64,000 bases of DNA from Thauera humireducens (GTDB taxonomy: Bacteria > Pseudomonadota > Gammaproteobacteria > Burkholderiales > Rhodocyclaceae), in NCBI RefSeq assembly GCF_001051995.2, contig NZ_CP014646.1, forward strand, positions 1,922,001 through 1,986,000, written 5' to 3'. The translations under genes were made by a program, and so were the position numbers. The stretch's first letter is position 1. The number at the start of each line of letters is the position of its first letter. The notes under the pieces were generated by a model. The model saw nothing but the letters and a program-made list of their open reading frames with translations, did no database searches and was not told where the DNA came from. This document shows positions 41,165 to 53,118 of this stretch, piece after piece.

Positions 41165-43905
41165 CAGGCGCCCCCGTTCGTTCTCCTCCCCATCTTACGA
41201 CGAACGATGGCCTTCTCGGCCTCGACCAGCAGCAGCAGCGCCACGCCGAAGCCGAGGATGCGCAACCAGGCTGCCAGCGGCAGGCCCGCGGTGCCGAACA
41301 GGGCCTGCATCGCCGGCAGGTAGGTGAACAGCGCCTGGCACGCGAGCAGCAGACCGATGGCCCACAGCACGTAGCGATTGCCGAGGAAACCGTCCAGATT
41401 CAGCACCGGACCGGTGAGACTGCGCATGTTGAAGAGATAGAACACCTCGCCGATCAGCACCGCATTGACCGCTGCGGTGCGCGCCACCTCGATGCTGGCG
41501 CCCTGTTCCAGCTCCCACAGGAACATGCCCATGCCCCCGGCCACCAGCAGCAGGCCGACGAAGACGATGCGCCAGATCAGGAAGCCCGTGAGCAGCGGCT
41601 CGCGCGGATCGCGCGGCCGCCGCCGCATGATGTCGGGCTCGGCGTCCTCGAACGCCAGCGCCAGCGCCAGCGTGACCGCGGTGATCATGTTGACCCACAG
41701 GATCTGCGCCGGCGTGATCGGCATCGTCAGTCCCAGCAGCACAGCGAAGAACACGATGCCGGCCTGGCCGACGTTGGTCGGCAGGATGTAGGCCACCGCC
41801 TTCTTGAGGTTGTCGTAGACCGTGCGCCCCTCCTCGACCGCTGCGGCGACGGAGGCGAAGTTGTCGTCCGCGAGCACCATCTCGGCGGCTTCCTTGGCGG
41901 CCTCCGTCCCCTTGTGGCCCATCGCCACGCCGACGTCGGCACGCTTGAGCGCCGGCGCATCGTTGACACCGTCGCCCGTCATCGCCACCACCTCCCCACG
42001 CGCCTGCAGGGCCTGCACCAGGCGCAGCTTGTGCTCGGGGCTGGCGCGGGCAAAGATCTCGGTGTCCATGACGATCTGCGCGAGCGCCTCATCGTCGAGC
42101 GCCTCGATCTCGGCGCCGGAGAGGGCGCGCACTTCGCGCGCCAGGCCAAGCTGCTGGCCGATCGCCTTTGCGGTTGCGGCGTGGTCGCCGGTGATCATCT
42201 TGACGTGGATGCCGGCGGCAAGGCAGCTGGCAACCGCCTTGACGGCCTCGTCGCGCGGCGGATCCGTGATGCCGAGCACCGCCAGCATCACGAAATTGCC
42301 GCACTCGACGTCGTCGAAACCCAGGCTCGCGTTGCGACCGGATTCGCGCCGCTCGGCCACCGCCAGCAGCCGCATGCCTTCGCCCGCGGCTTCGTCCATC
42401 GCCTGCTGCCAGGCCTCGGCATCGAAGGGCTGTGGCACGCCGTCCAGGCCAAGACAGGTCGAGCACAACTCCAGCACGCGCTCCGGCGCGCCCTTGAGCA
42501 GGATGTGCGCGTCGCCCGCATGGTCGTGGTGCAGCGTGGCCATGAAGCGGTGCTCGGACTCGAACGGAATCACGTCGTCGCGCGGCAGCTCATCCCGCTG
42601 CAGGCGCGGATCGATGCCGGCCTTGAGGGCAAGCGTCACCAACGCGCCCTCGGTCGGATCGCCTACCACGCGCCAGTCCTGGTGCTCCAGCGTCAGCTCC
42701 GCGTCGTTGCACAGCAGGGCCACACGCCCGATCTCGGTCAGCAGCGGCGCCCGGTCGGGCGACAGCTCGTGCCCCTCGCGCTCGAAGCCGCCCCGCGGAG
42801 CGTAGCCGGCGCCGCTGACATCCAGCCGGCCATCGGCGGTGATCACGCGCTGCACCGTCATCTCGTTGCGGGTGAGCGTGCCGGTCTTGTCCGAACAGAT
42901 CACGGTGACCGAGCCGAGCGCCTCCACCGCGGGCAGCCGGCGGATGATGGCGCGTCGCCGCGCCATGCGCTGCACGCCAATGGCGAGCGTGATGGTCATG
43001 ATCGCCGGCAAGCCTTCGGGAATCGCTGCCACGGCCAAGCCGACCGCAGCAAGGAACATGTCGCCCGGCGCATACCCGCGCACCAGCGTGCCGAAGGCGA
43101 AGGCCGCGACCGCCACGGCAAGGATGACCCAGGTCAGCAGCGCACTGAAGCCGGCCATCTGGCGCAGCAGCGGCGTGGTCATCGATTCGACGGCCGTCAG
43201 CATTGCGCTGATGCGACCGATCTCGGTCTCGGCCCCGGTCGCCACCACCACTCCGCTGCCCTGGCCATACGTGACGAGCGTCCCGGAATAAGCCATCGAG
43301 CGCCGGTCGCCGAGGCTCGCGTCGTCGGCCACGGCGTCCGCCGACTTTTCCACCGCCAGCGACTCGCCGGTCAGCACCGCCTCCTCGATGCGCAGGCTGC
43401 GCACGTCGAGCAGGCGCAGGTCGGCGGGCACCTTGTCGCCGGAAGCGAGAAAGACGATGTCGCCCGGCACCAGTCCGACCGCCTCGATCTCCTGCCGGCG
43501 GCCGTCGCGCAGCACCTGCGCCCGCGGCGACAGCATGTCGCGGATGGCGTCCAGCGCGCGCTCGGCCTTGCCCTCCTGCAGGAAGCCGATGACGGCGTTG
43601 ATCACCACCACGCCGAAGATCACGCCCGAATCGACATGATGGCCGAGCAGCAAGGTGATCACGCCGGCTGCCAGCAGCACGTAGATCAGGACGTTATGAA
43701 ACTGCAGCAGGAAGCGCTTGAGCGGCCCGGTGCGTGGTGGCGTCGGGAGGGCGTTGGGGCCGTGGCGGACGAGACGCGAGGCGACCTCGTCGGCGGCCAG
43801 GCCTTCATGGCGGCGGACATCGAGGTCCGCCAGGCAGTCCTGCGCACTGAGGGCGTGATGGCGGCAACGACCATCGGCGGGGGGGCGGGAAGACGCATTC
43901 GTCAT
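41164..43905 (-). CDS. P2-type cation-transporting ATPase
   Basis: 913 residues from the ATG at 43905 (a GTG at 43923 is possible). Order: cation-ATPase N-domain (about 18-80), membrane segments 1-2, actuator domain with TGES, segments 3-4 with PEGLP, phosphorylation motif CSDKTGTLT, nucleotide domain, hinge TGDGVNDAPALK, and segments 5-10. This is the SERCA/PMA-like layout. But segment 5 reads TNVGQ where SERCA has Glu, and segment 6 reads VNMITAV where SERCA has Asp, so classical Ca2+ transport is doubtful. It is coupled (TGATG) to the CPA2 antiporter. Ion specificity is unknown; a monovalent cation or proton is possible. Confidence 0.88.
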   Translation of the reverse strand: MTNASSRPPADGRCRHHALSAQDCLADLDVRRHEGLAADEVASRLVRHGPNALPTPPRTGPLKRFLLQFHNVLIYVLLAAGVITLLLGHHVDSGVIFGVVVINAVIGFLQEGKAERALDAIRDMLSPRAQVLRDGRRQEIEAVGLVPGDIVFLASGDKVPADLRLLDVRSLRIEEAVLTGESLAVEKSADAVADDASLGDRRSMAYSGTLVTYGQGSGVVVATGAETEIGRISAMLTAVESMTTPLLRQMAGFSALLTWVILAVAVAAFAFGTLVRGYAPGDMFLAAVGLAVAAIPEGLPAIMTITLAIGVQRMARRRAIIRRLPAVEALGSVTVICSDKTGTLTRNEMTVQRVITADGRLDVSGAGYAPRGGFEREGHELSPDRAPLLTEIGRVALLCNDAELTLEHQDWRVVGDPTEGALVTLALKAGIDPRLQRDELPRDDVIPFESEHRFMATLHHDHAGDAHILLKGAPERVLELCSTCLGLDGVPQPFDAEAWQQAMDEAAGEGMRLLAVAERRESGRNASLGFDDVECGNFVMLAVLGITDPPRDEAVKAVASCLAAGIHVKMITGDHAATAKAIGQQLGLAREVRALSGAEIEALDDEALAQIVMDTEIFARASPEHKLRLVQALQARGEVVAMTGDGVNDAPALKRADVGVAMGHKGTEAAKEAAEMVLADDNFASVAAAVEEGRTVYDNLKKAVAYILPTNVGQAGIVFFAVLLGLTMPITPAQILWVNMITAVTLALALAFEDAEPDIMRRRPRDPREPLLTGFLIWRIVFVGLLLVAGGMGMFLWELEQGASIEVARTAAVNAVLIGEVFYLFNMRSLTGPVLNLDGFLGNRYVLWAIGLLLACQALFTYLPAMQALFGTAGLPLAAWLRILGFGVALLLLVEAEKAIVRRKMGRRTNGGA

Positions 43906-44048
43906 GGTATGGAGGACGCGCACGACGGTCGCGGCGACCGCCCCACCACGCCGCTTCAGTGGTTGTACTCCCTGATGCTACCGCCCCGCCATGACAAAAG
44001 TTCCCCTGCACGGCCGCTTTCGCGTCTCCGCCGAAGCGGCTGCGCTGC

Positions 44049-44555
44049 TCAGGCCTTGGTGGCAGGCGGCAGCAGCACGATGCAGGTGCCGCTCAGGCGG
44101 TCGTGCAGGAACTGTCGGTCGCGATCGACCAGGGCCCACAGCAGACCGATGCCGAACAGCAGCACGGAGGGCCAGCACAGTGCGTAGCGCAGCCAGCAGC
44201 GTGCCGCTGTGGGATGGCACCCCTCCTGCGCATCGACCAGCTTGAGCCACCAGGTCTGCATGGCAAGCGTCTGGCCATGGCGGCGCCAGTACCAGACGAA
44301 ATAGGCGCCGAGTACGGCGAAGATGTGGAGCCAGGCGAACCAGCCCGGCGGTGCGATCTCGAAGCCGACGCCCAGCATCAGGTAGGGGACGAGGAAGGTC
44401 AGCGCCAGCACGCCCAGCAGCAGCATCGATTCGTACAACATGCTCGCCAGGCGCCGCCTGAGCCCGGCAAGCTCGACGGGCGTACGTTCGCCGCGCGGCG
44501 CCACAGGGTCGGCCGGGGCGGCGACCGCCGCTGCTTTCGGGGAGTTGCGCTTCAT
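44049..44555 (-). CDS. RDD-family membrane protein
   Basis: 168 residues. The N-terminus is soluble and Ala/Pro-rich; three hydrophobic segments follow. The RDD domain is recognised by RRRLASMLYESMLLLGV at the start and RRHGQTLAMQTWWLKLVDAQEG, then DRDRQFLHDRLSGT. In this variant the Arg-Asp-Asp of the first helix reads as Arg...Glu. Some RDD proteins act in cation/proton exchange, which would fit the ion-transport genes that follow after 143 bases. It is divergent from ilvB. Confidence 0.83.
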   Translation of the reverse strand: MKRNSPKAAAVAAPADPVAPRGERTPVELAGLRRRLASMLYESMLLLGVLALTFLVPYLMLGVGFEIAPPGWFAWLHIFAVLGAYFVWYWRRHGQTLAMQTWWLKLVDAQEGCHPTAARCWLRYALCWPSVLLFGIGLLWALVDRDRQFLHDRLSGTCIVLLPPATKA

Positions 44556-44890
44556 GAAGGGATCCGAACGTGTTGCACCTGCAAAGCCCTCCCCCGCAAA
44601 TGGCGGACCGACTTCGAGGCAGGAGAAATGGAAAAGGAAGGACGACCGGGCGATCGACGCAACCCCCGATCGAGGCCACCGGGCCCGACACGCTGCGCCT
44701 CACCGGCCGGAACTCGTTCAAACCACGTGGCTGCACGATCCGGCAGATGCAAAAAGGATGCCGACCGCGACGTAAGCTGCCATTCTCAAGGCGGCACCGA
44801 ATTCGCCACAAGCCGCATCAGCCTTGACCAAACCCGATGTGGCCGGTAACGTTTCGCGTTTCTTCAAACGACTTGTCGAGCGAGCTTGCG
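44556..44890. other. Divergent intergenic region between the RDD gene and ilvB
   Basis: 335 bases with no supported coding region. A possible sigma-70 promoter for ilvB is listed separately. No leader peptide rich in Ile, Val or Leu codons with attenuator stem-loops could be recognised, and no riboswitch fold is evident by eye. Confidence 0.5.
44824..44852 (+). promoter_or_regulatory. ilvB: Possible sigma-70 promoter of ilvB
   Basis: TTGACC (44824-44829, 5/6 of the -35 consensus), a 17-base spacer, then TAACGT (44847-44852, 3/6 of the -10). It lies 38 bases before the ilvB start. Confidence 0.35.
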
Positions 44891-46603
44891 ATGGTGCTTA
44901 CCGGAGCCGAAATTGTAATCAGGTGCCTGCAGGAAGAAAAGGTCGAGTATGTCTTCGGCTATCCAGGCGGCGCCGTGCTGTACATCTATGACGCTCTGTT
45001 CCAGCAGGAGGCCGTTCGTCATGTCCTGGTGCGCCACGAACAGGCGGCCGTGCATGCTGCCGACGGTTACGCGCGCAGCACCGAGAAGGTCGGCGTCGCA
45101 CTGGTGACGTCCGGCCCCGGCGCCACCAATGCCGTCACCGGCATCGCCACCGCATTCTGCGACTCGATCCCGATGGTGATCATTTCCGGTCAGGTGCCCA
45201 CCGCCGCCATCGGCCAGGACGCCTTCCAGGAAGTCGACACCGTCGGCATCACCCGCCCCTGTGTGAAGCACAACTTCCTGGTCAAGGACGTGCGCGACAT
45301 CGCCACGACGATCAAGAAGGCCTTCTACCTGGCGAAGACGGGCCGCCCGGGCCCGGTGCTGGTCGACATTCCCAAGGACGTGTCGATGCACAAGTGCGAG
45401 TTCGAGTATCCGAAGGAGATCTCGATGCGCTCGTACAACCCGGTGGTCAAGGGTCACTCGGGCCAGATCAAGAAGGCCGTCCAGCTGCTGCTCGAAGCCA
45501 AGCGCCCGATGATCTACACCGGCGGCGGCGTCGTGCTGGCCAATGCGGCCGAACAGCTCACCAAGCTCACCCGCCTGCTCGGCTTCCCGATCACCAACAC
45601 GCTGATGGGCCTGGGCGGCTACCCGGCCAGCGACCGCCAGTTCCTCGGCATGCCCGGCATGCACGGCACCTACGAAGCCAACATGTCGATGCACTACTCC
45701 GACGTGCTGCTGGCCGTCGGCGCCCGTTTCGACGACCGCGTCATCGGCCTGCCCTCGCATTTCGCCGAAGAGCCGCGCAAGATCATCCACATCGACATCG
45801 ACCCGTCGTCGATCTCGAAGCGCGTCAAGGTCGACGTCCCCATCGTCGGCGACGTGAAGGAAGTGCTGGAAGAGATGATCCGCCAGCTCGAGTCCGGCGA
45901 AGCCCGCCCCAACCCCGAGGCCGTGGCCGCGTGGTGGAAGCAGGTCGAAGAGTGGCGCGGCCGCAACTGCATGGCGTACAAGAATTCGGACGAGATCATC
46001 AAGCCGCAGTTCGTGGTGCAGAAGCTGTGGGAAGTGACCGGTGGCGAGGCCATCGTCACCTCCGACGTCGGCCAGCACCAGATGTGGGCCGCGCAGTACT
46101 ACCGCTTCGACAAGCCGCGCCGCTGGCTCAACTCCGGCGGTCTGGGCACGATGGGCGTGGGCATGCCCTACGCCATGGGCGCCAAGCTCGCCAACCCGGA
46201 CATGCAGGTCGCCTGCATCACCGGCGAAGCCTCGATCCAGATGAACATCCAGGAACTGTCGACGTGCAAGCAGTTCCGCCTGCCGATCAAGATCTGCAAC
46301 CTGAACAACCGCTACCTGGGCATGGTGCGCCAGTGGCAGCAGCTGTTCCACGGCCAGCGCTACTCCGAGTCCTACATGGATTCGCTGCCCGACTTCGCCA
46401 AGCTGGCCGAATCCTATGGCCATGTCGGCATCCGGGTGGACAGGCCGGGCGATGTCGAGGGCGCGCTCCGCGAGGCCTTCACCACGCACAAGAACGATCT
46501 CGTGTTCCTGGACTTCCAGATCGACCAGACGGAGAACGTCTATCCGATGGTGCAGGGCGGCAAGGGTCTCACCGAGATGATCCTGTCTGCCGAAGACCTG
46601 TAA
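44891..46603 (+). CDS. ilvB: Acetolactate synthase, large (catalytic) subunit
   Basis: 570 residues. ThDP- and FAD-dependent enzyme that forms acetolactate or acetohydroxybutyrate for valine, leucine and isoleucine synthesis. The N-terminal domain starts LTGAEIVIRCLQEEKVEYVFGYPGGAVLYIYDAL and contains the catalytic Glu in RHEQAAVHAADGYAR. The FAD domain is central; the ThDP motif reads TGEASIQMNIQEL followed by NLNNRYLGMVRQWQ. The usual GDGS or GEGS start of that motif is GEAS here. The ATG before VLTGAEI matches the family N-terminus; the 18-codon upstream extension does not. ilvH follows 34 bases later. Confidence 0.95.
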   Translation: MVLTGAEIVIRCLQEEKVEYVFGYPGGAVLYIYDALFQQEAVRHVLVRHEQAAVHAADGYARSTEKVGVALVTSGPGATNAVTGIATAFCDSIPMVIISGQVPTAAIGQDAFQEVDTVGITRPCVKHNFLVKDVRDIATTIKKAFYLAKTGRPGPVLVDIPKDVSMHKCEFEYPKEISMRSYNPVVKGHSGQIKKAVQLLLEAKRPMIYTGGGVVLANAAEQLTKLTRLLGFPITNTLMGLGGYPASDRQFLGMPGMHGTYEANMSMHYSDVLLAVGARFDDRVIGLPSHFAEEPRKIIHIDIDPSSISKRVKVDVPIVGDVKEVLEEMIRQLESGEARPNPEAVAAWWKQVEEWRGRNCMAYKNSDEIIKPQFVVQKLWEVTGGEAIVTSDVGQHQMWAAQYYRFDKPRRWLNSGGLGTMGVGMPYAMGAKLANPDMQVACITGEASIQMNIQELSTCKQFRLPIKICNLNNRYLGMVRQWQQLFHGQRYSESYMDSLPDFAKLAESYGHVGIRVDRPGDVEGALREAFTTHKNDLVFLDFQIDQTENVYPMVQGGKGLTEMILSAEDL

Positions 46604-46637
46604 TCGCCCTCCTCCCGAACTCCGGACCGAATCCATC

Positions 46638-48238
<1,601 letters not shown>

Positions 48239-48265
48239 TCTTCGCTGCGTCCCCGTGACGCACAG

Positions 48266-48300
48266 GGGCCGGTGCCGCGCAACGCGGCCCCGGCCCTTTT
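48266..48300 (+). terminator. Rho-independent terminator after ilvC
   Basis: Outer 7-bp stem GGGCCGG / CCGGCCC enclosing a second 6-bp stem GCCGCG / CGCGGC with loop CAA, followed directly by TTTT. It probably separates ilvBHC from pssA-leuA, fully or partly. Confidence 0.8.
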
Positions 48301-48385
48301 CCATTGTGGCAGGCAACATCCGGAAATCCGGATAGCACGCCGCATGCGCTAGAATCGAAGCTCCTGAGTAGAAGAACGAGACACA

Positions 48386-49216
48386 GTGGCCCACCCCGAC
48401 CGTACGCCCCTGCTGCCGCTGGAAAAGCGACGCCGCGGCATCTACATCCTGCCGAACCTGTTCACCACGGCGGCGCTGTTCGCCGGCTTCTACGCCATCG
48501 TGCAGGCCATGAACCAGCGCTTCGAGGTCGCCGCGGTCGCGATCTTCGTCGCCATGGTGCTCGACGGACTCGATGGACGGATCGCCCGTCTCACCCACAC
48601 CCAGAGCGAATTCGGCGCCGAGTACGACTCGCTGTCCGACATGGTTTCCTTCGGCGCCGCCCCTGCGCTGGTCATGTACGAATGGGCGCTGCAGGATCTC
48701 GGCAAGCTCGGCTGGATCGCGGCCTTCATCTACTGCGCCGGCGCGGCTTTGCGGCTGGCGCGCTTCAACACCAACATCGACGTGGTCGACAAGCGCTATT
48801 TCCAGGGCCTCCCCAGCCCCGCTGCCGCCGCGCTGATCGCGGGCATGGTGTGGGTCGGCATCGACAACGGCTTCAGCGGTAACGAGCTGCGCGGCTACGC
48901 CTGCGCGCTGACGATCTTCGCCGGCGTATCCATGGTCAGCAACGTGTTGTTCTGGAGCGGCAAGAGCATCAACCTGCGCAAGAGCGTGCCCTTCATCGTC
49001 GTCATCGCGCTGGTGCTGGTCTTCGCGCTGGTCTCCAGCTATCCGCCGGGCATCCTGTTCGGCCTGTTCCTGATTTACGCCGCCTCCGGCTACGTGATGT
49101 GGCTGCTGCGCTGGAAACGCAAGCACGACCGGAACGAGACGGGCACCGCCCCGCAACCCGACAACACGGCACCGCCCGCAGCCGGCGACGATGCCGAGCC
49201 CCCGCCGAGGAGCTGA
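48386..49216 (+). CDS. pssA: CDP-diacylglycerol-serine O-phosphatidyltransferase
   Basis: 276 residues. Membrane enzyme making phosphatidylserine, precursor of phosphatidylethanolamine. The CDP-alcohol phosphotransferase signature D-G-x2-A-R-x8-G-x3-D-x3-D is visible in [19 protein letters not shown] followed by AEYDSLSD. About six to eight membrane segments follow and a polar Pro-rich C-terminus. This is the integral-membrane type, not the E. coli peripheral type. The start is a GTG at 48386; no ATG is nearby. leuA begins 3 bases after it, sharing a ribosome site inside the end of pssA. Confidence 0.93.
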   Translation: MAHPDRTPLLPLEKRRRGIYILPNLFTTAALFAGFYAIVQAMNQRFEVAAVAIFVAMVLDGLDGRIARLTHTQSEFGAEYDSLSDMVSFGAAPALVMYEWALQDLGKLGWIAAFIYCAGAALRLARFNTNIDVVDKRYFQGLPSPAAAALIAGMVWVGIDNGFSGNELRGYACALTIFAGVSMVSNVLFWSGKSINLRKSVPFIVVIALVLVFALVSSYPPGILFGLFLIYAASGYVMWLLRWKRKHDRNETGTAPQPDNTAPPAAGDDAEPPPRS

Positions 49217-49218
49217 CC

Positions 49219-50754
49219 ATGAAAGACGCCCTGATCATCTTCGATACCACCCTGCGCGACGGCGAACAGAGCCCCGGCGCCTCGATGACGCGCGAGGAGA
49301 AGCTGCGCATCGCCCGCCAGCTCGAGCGCATGCGGGTCGACGTCATCGAAGCGGGTTTCCCCGCAGCCTCACCCGGCGACTTCGACGCGGTCCGCTCGAT
49401 CGCCGAGGCGATCAAGGAATCCGCCGTCTGTGGCCTCGCCCGCGCCAACGAAAACGACATCCGGCGCGCGGGCGAAGCCATCCGCCCCGCCGCGCGCGGC
49501 CGTATCCACACCTTCATCGCCACCAGCCCGATCCACATGGAGAAGAAGCTGCGCATGACGCCCGACCAGGTCGTCGAGCAGGCGGTCAAGGCGATCGGCT
49601 GGGCGCGCGAGTACACCGACGACGTCGAGTTCTCGGCCGAGGACGCAGGGCGCTCGGAGATCGACTTCCTGGTGCGCATCTTCGACGCGGTGATCCAGGC
49701 CGGCGCGAAGACCATCAACGTGCCCGACACCGTCGGCTACAACGTGCCGGAGCAGTACGCCGCGACGCTGCGCACGCTGATCGAGCGCGTACCGAATTCG
49801 GACAAGGTGGTCTGGTCCGTGCATTGCCACAACGACCTCGGCCTCGCCGTCGCGAACTCGCTCGCCGCGGTGCGCGCCGGCGCCCGCCAGGTCGAATGCA
49901 CCATCAACGGCCTGGGCGAACGGGCGGGCAACGCCTCGCTCGAGGAGATCGTGATGGCCGTGCGCACCCGCGCCGACGTCTTCCCGGTCGAGACGCGGAT
50001 CGACACCACCCAGATCGTCCCGGCGTCCAAGCTGGTGTCGCAGGTCACCGGCTACCCGGTGCAGCCGAACAAGGCCATCGTCGGCGCCAACGCCTTCGCC
50101 CACGAGTCAGGCATCCACCAGGACGGCGTGCTCAAGCACCGCGAAACCTACGAGATCATGCGTGCCGAGGACGTGGGCTGGGGCGCCAACAAGCTGGTGC
50201 TCGGCAAGCATTCGGGCCGCAACGCCTTCCGTGCCCGCCTGCAGGACCTGGGCATCGAGATCGAGGGAGAGGAGCACCTGAACCACGCCTTCTCGCGCTT
50301 CAAGGAACTCGCCGACAAGAAGCACGAGATTTTCGACGAGGATCTGCACGCGCTGATGCGCGACGAAACGGTCACGCCGGAAACCGAGCACTTCCGCCTG
50401 GTCTCCAGCCGCTTCCATTCCGAAACCGGGGAAACGCCGCGTGCCGAGCTGACGCTGGTCATCGGCGGCGCCGAGCATCGCGCCCAGGCCGAAGGCTCGG
50501 GTCCGGTCGACGCCGCCTTCAAGGCGATCGAGACCGTCGCGAGCAGCGGCAGCGAATTGCTGCTGTATTCGGTCAACGCGATCACCACCGGCACCGACGC
50601 CCAGGGCGAGGTCACCGTGCGCCTGTCCAAGAACGGGCGCGTGATGGATGGCCAGGGCGCCGACACCGACATCATCGTCGCCTCGGCCAAGGCCTACCTC
50701 AACGCCCTGAACAAGCTGCAGAGCAGCGCCCAGCGCCTGAATCCGCAAGTCTGA
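49219..50754 (+). CDS. leuA: 2-isopropylmalate synthase
   Basis: 511 residues. Condenses acetyl-CoA with 2-ketoisovalerate, the committed step of leucine synthesis. The TIM-barrel catalytic domain starts with [16 protein letters not shown] and includes the metal-binding [16 protein letters not shown] and [18 protein letters not shown]. The C-terminal regulatory domain (about 390-505) binds leucine for feedback inhibition. Start ATG at 49219, with GAGGAG seven bases upstream, overlapping the end of pssA. A stem-loop follows the stop. Confidence 0.96.
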   Translation: MKDALIIFDTTLRDGEQSPGASMTREEKLRIARQLERMRVDVIEAGFPAASPGDFDAVRSIAEAIKESAVCGLARANENDIRRAGEAIRPAARGRIHTFIATSPIHMEKKLRMTPDQVVEQAVKAIGWAREYTDDVEFSAEDAGRSEIDFLVRIFDAVIQAGAKTINVPDTVGYNVPEQYAATLRTLIERVPNSDKVVWSVHCHNDLGLAVANSLAAVRAGARQVECTINGLGERAGNASLEEIVMAVRTRADVFPVETRIDTTQIVPASKLVSQVTGYPVQPNKAIVGANAFAHESGIHQDGVLKHRETYEIMRAEDVGWGANKLVLGKHSGRNAFRARLQDLGIEIEGEEHLNHAFSRFKELADKKHEIFDEDLHALMRDETVTPETEHFRLVSSRFHSETGETPRAELTLVIGGAEHRAQAEGSGPVDAAFKAIETVASSGSELLLYSVNAITTGTDAQGEVTVRLSKNGRVMDGQGADTDIIVASAKAYLNALNKLQSSAQRLNPQV

Positions 50755-50769
50755 ACGGGCGCCCCACAC

Positions 50770-50809
50770 AACAACGCCCCGCGTGCCAGACCGGCCGCGG
50801 GGCGTTGTT
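50770..50809 (+). terminator. Stem-loop terminator after leuA
   Basis: Perfect 14-bp stem AACAACGCCCCGCG / CGCGGGGCGTTGTT, extended inward by GCC / GGC. It ends in TTGTT; no longer T run follows, so termination may be partial. Confidence 0.65.
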
Positions 50810-50866
50810 CATGGGCGTTCGCCAGCGCCGGGCGACAACCACCGGGCTGTCGTACTCCGCAGCCCC

Positions 50867-51225
50867 CTAGTCCACGACCTTTTGCTGGCGCGACGGCGCC
50901 GTGTTGCGCGCATAAAGCATGGTGCTGAAGAAAAGCAGCACCGACAGCAGGATCTCGATGCCGGCCAGAGTGGCCGTCAGGCCGGGGTCGCTGACGCGCA
51001 GCACGCCTTCAGTCAGGTACAGCAGGGACAGCATCGAGAGCCACTGATAGGTGTAGCGCCTGCCGCGCAGCACGCCGAACACCGCGGGCAGCAGCGGCAC
51101 CGCCTTCAGCATCATCCACGAGCCGCCGGGCCGCAACGGCGCCAGCCAGGCCTCCCACAGCACGCACAGGCCGATCAGTGCCAGCAAGCTGGCGCAGGCG
51201 ACGAAATACAGCAGGCGCGGGCTCA

Positions 51226-51226
<1 letters not shown>
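50867..51226 (-). CDS. DUF2069 membrane protein
   Basis: 119 residues, four hydrophobic segments (about 5-27, 38-52, 63-76 and 84-104). DUF2069 is recognised by LKAVPLLPAVFGVLRGRRYTYQW and LYLTEGVLRVSDP. Function unknown. The start ATG overlaps the wrbA stop by one base (TGATG), a conserved pairing in betaproteobacteria. Confidence 0.87.
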
Positions 51227-51840
<614 letters not shown>

Positions 51841-51891
51841 CTAGAATGCGGGAATTATACCGTCCGCACCGCCCCTGCCCGGCGTCGCCTC

Positions 51892-53118
51892 ATGAACCTG
51901 CACGCCCTGCGCGATTTCTTCCTGCTGCTGGCCGAACGCTTCGCTTCCACCCGCGGCCCCCAGGTCGCAGGCAGCCTGGCATTCACCACCCTGCTCGCGC
52001 TGGTGCCGCTGATCACAGTCACCCTCACCGTTTTCGGCAACCTGCCCGGCATGGACCAGATCGGCGACTCGGTCCGCAGCTTCCTGCTGCAGAACCTGCT
52101 GCCTGAGCGCGCAGGCCACATCATCGCCACCTATGCCCTGCAGTTTTCAGAGCAGGCCGGACGCCTGACCCTGATCGGCATCGGCCTGCTGGTGCTGACC
52201 TCGCTGATGCTGCTCGGCACCATCGAGCAGGCCTTCAACCACATCTGGGGCGTCCGCCGTCCGCGGCGCATGCTGACGCGCATCACGGTCGGCTGGTTCG
52301 TGCTGACGCTCGGCCCGATCCTCTTCGGCGCCTCGGTCATCGGCACCGGCTACGTCATCAGCACCTCGATGACCTGGTCGAACCACCTGCCCTGGATCGG
52401 CGAATTCACCGCACGCCTGCTGCCGCCCTTGCTGCTGTGCGCACTGTTCGGCTTCCTGTACTACGCGGTGCCCAACCATCCGGTGCGAATCCCGCATGCC
52501 ATCGTCGGCGCCCTGGTCGCAGCACTGGTGTTTTTCCTGATGCAGCGCGCCTTCGGCCTGTTCATCGCGCGCTTCCCCTCCTACACGCTGATCTTCGGCA
52601 CCTTCGCCGCGCTGCCGATCTTCCTCGTGTGGCTCTACCTGTCGTGGTCCGTGATCCTGCTCGGCGCACTGATCACCGCCACCTTGCCCGCCTACCTCGA
52701 GCGTCGCCGGCTCGCCGCCCCCTTTGCCGGCGACGAAGCCTGGGCCGCAACCGAGATCCTGTGCCGGCTTGCACGCGCGCAGCGGCACGGACGGTGCGTG
52801 GATGCGCAAGCGCTTGTGGAGTGCAGCGCACTGCCACCCCATCGTACCGACGGCATCCTCGAGCGCCTGCAGGAGGCCGGCTGGGTCGCGCGTACCGAAG
52901 AGGAAGGCTGGGTGCTGCGTAAGGCGCCGGACTCGATCAGGATGCGGGACGTCGTGACCCGCTTCGCGCTCGACCTGGATGGCTGGCGCCAGGCTGCGCC
53001 GACGGCGCACGCCCATGCGTTCGCGCGCCGCCTCGACCGCTCGCTCGACGCGGGCGACCTGAGCCTCGCAGAACTGCTGCAGCTGGCCGATCGCCCGGCC
53101 GACGCTCAGATCGGATAG
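51892..53118 (+). CDS. YihY/BrkB-family inner membrane protein
   Basis: 408 residues. Six hydrophobic segments in the first 260 residues (signature TLLALVPLITVTLTVF; TFAALPIFLVWLYLSWSVILLGA), then a soluble C-terminal domain (about 275-408) that looks like a winged-helix module fused in many betaproteobacterial members. Despite old labels (RNase BN, virulence factor BrkB) the function is not established. Start ATG at 51892. Its 3' end overlaps the convergent gene by 13 bases. Confidence 0.87.
   Translation: MNLHALRDFFLLLAERFASTRGPQVAGSLAFTTLLALVPLITVTLTVFGNLPGMDQIGDSVRSFLLQNLLPERAGHIIATYALQFSEQAGRLTLIGIGLLVLTSLMLLGTIEQAFNHIWGVRRPRRMLTRITVGWFVLTLGPILFGASVIGTGYVISTSMTWSNHLPWIGEFTARLLPPLLLCALFGFLYYAVPNHPVRIPHAIVGALVAALVFFLMQRAFGLFIARFPSYTLIFGTFAALPIFLVWLYLSWSVILLGALITATLPAYLERRRLAAPFAGDEAWAATEILCRLARAQRHGRCVDAQALVECSALPPHRTDGILERLQEAGWVARTEEEGWVLRKAPDSIRMRDVVTRFALDLDGWRQAAPTAHAHAFARRLDRSLDAGDLSLAELLQLADRPADAQIG

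Noticed and set aside
44013..44040. Stem GCCGCTT / AAGCGGC downstream of the RDD gene
   Set aside because: Seven bp with a 14-base loop and no adjacent T run; too weak to call a terminator.
41914..44187. 757-codon plus-strand frame opposite the P-type ATPase
   Set aside because: Opposite strand has every P-type ATPase motif; this frame has none.
48318..48333. Perfect palindrome ATCCGG-AAAT-CCGGAT upstream of pssA
   Set aside because: Six-base arms are expected by chance in GC-rich DNA, and no known regulator site matches. I do not claim an operator.
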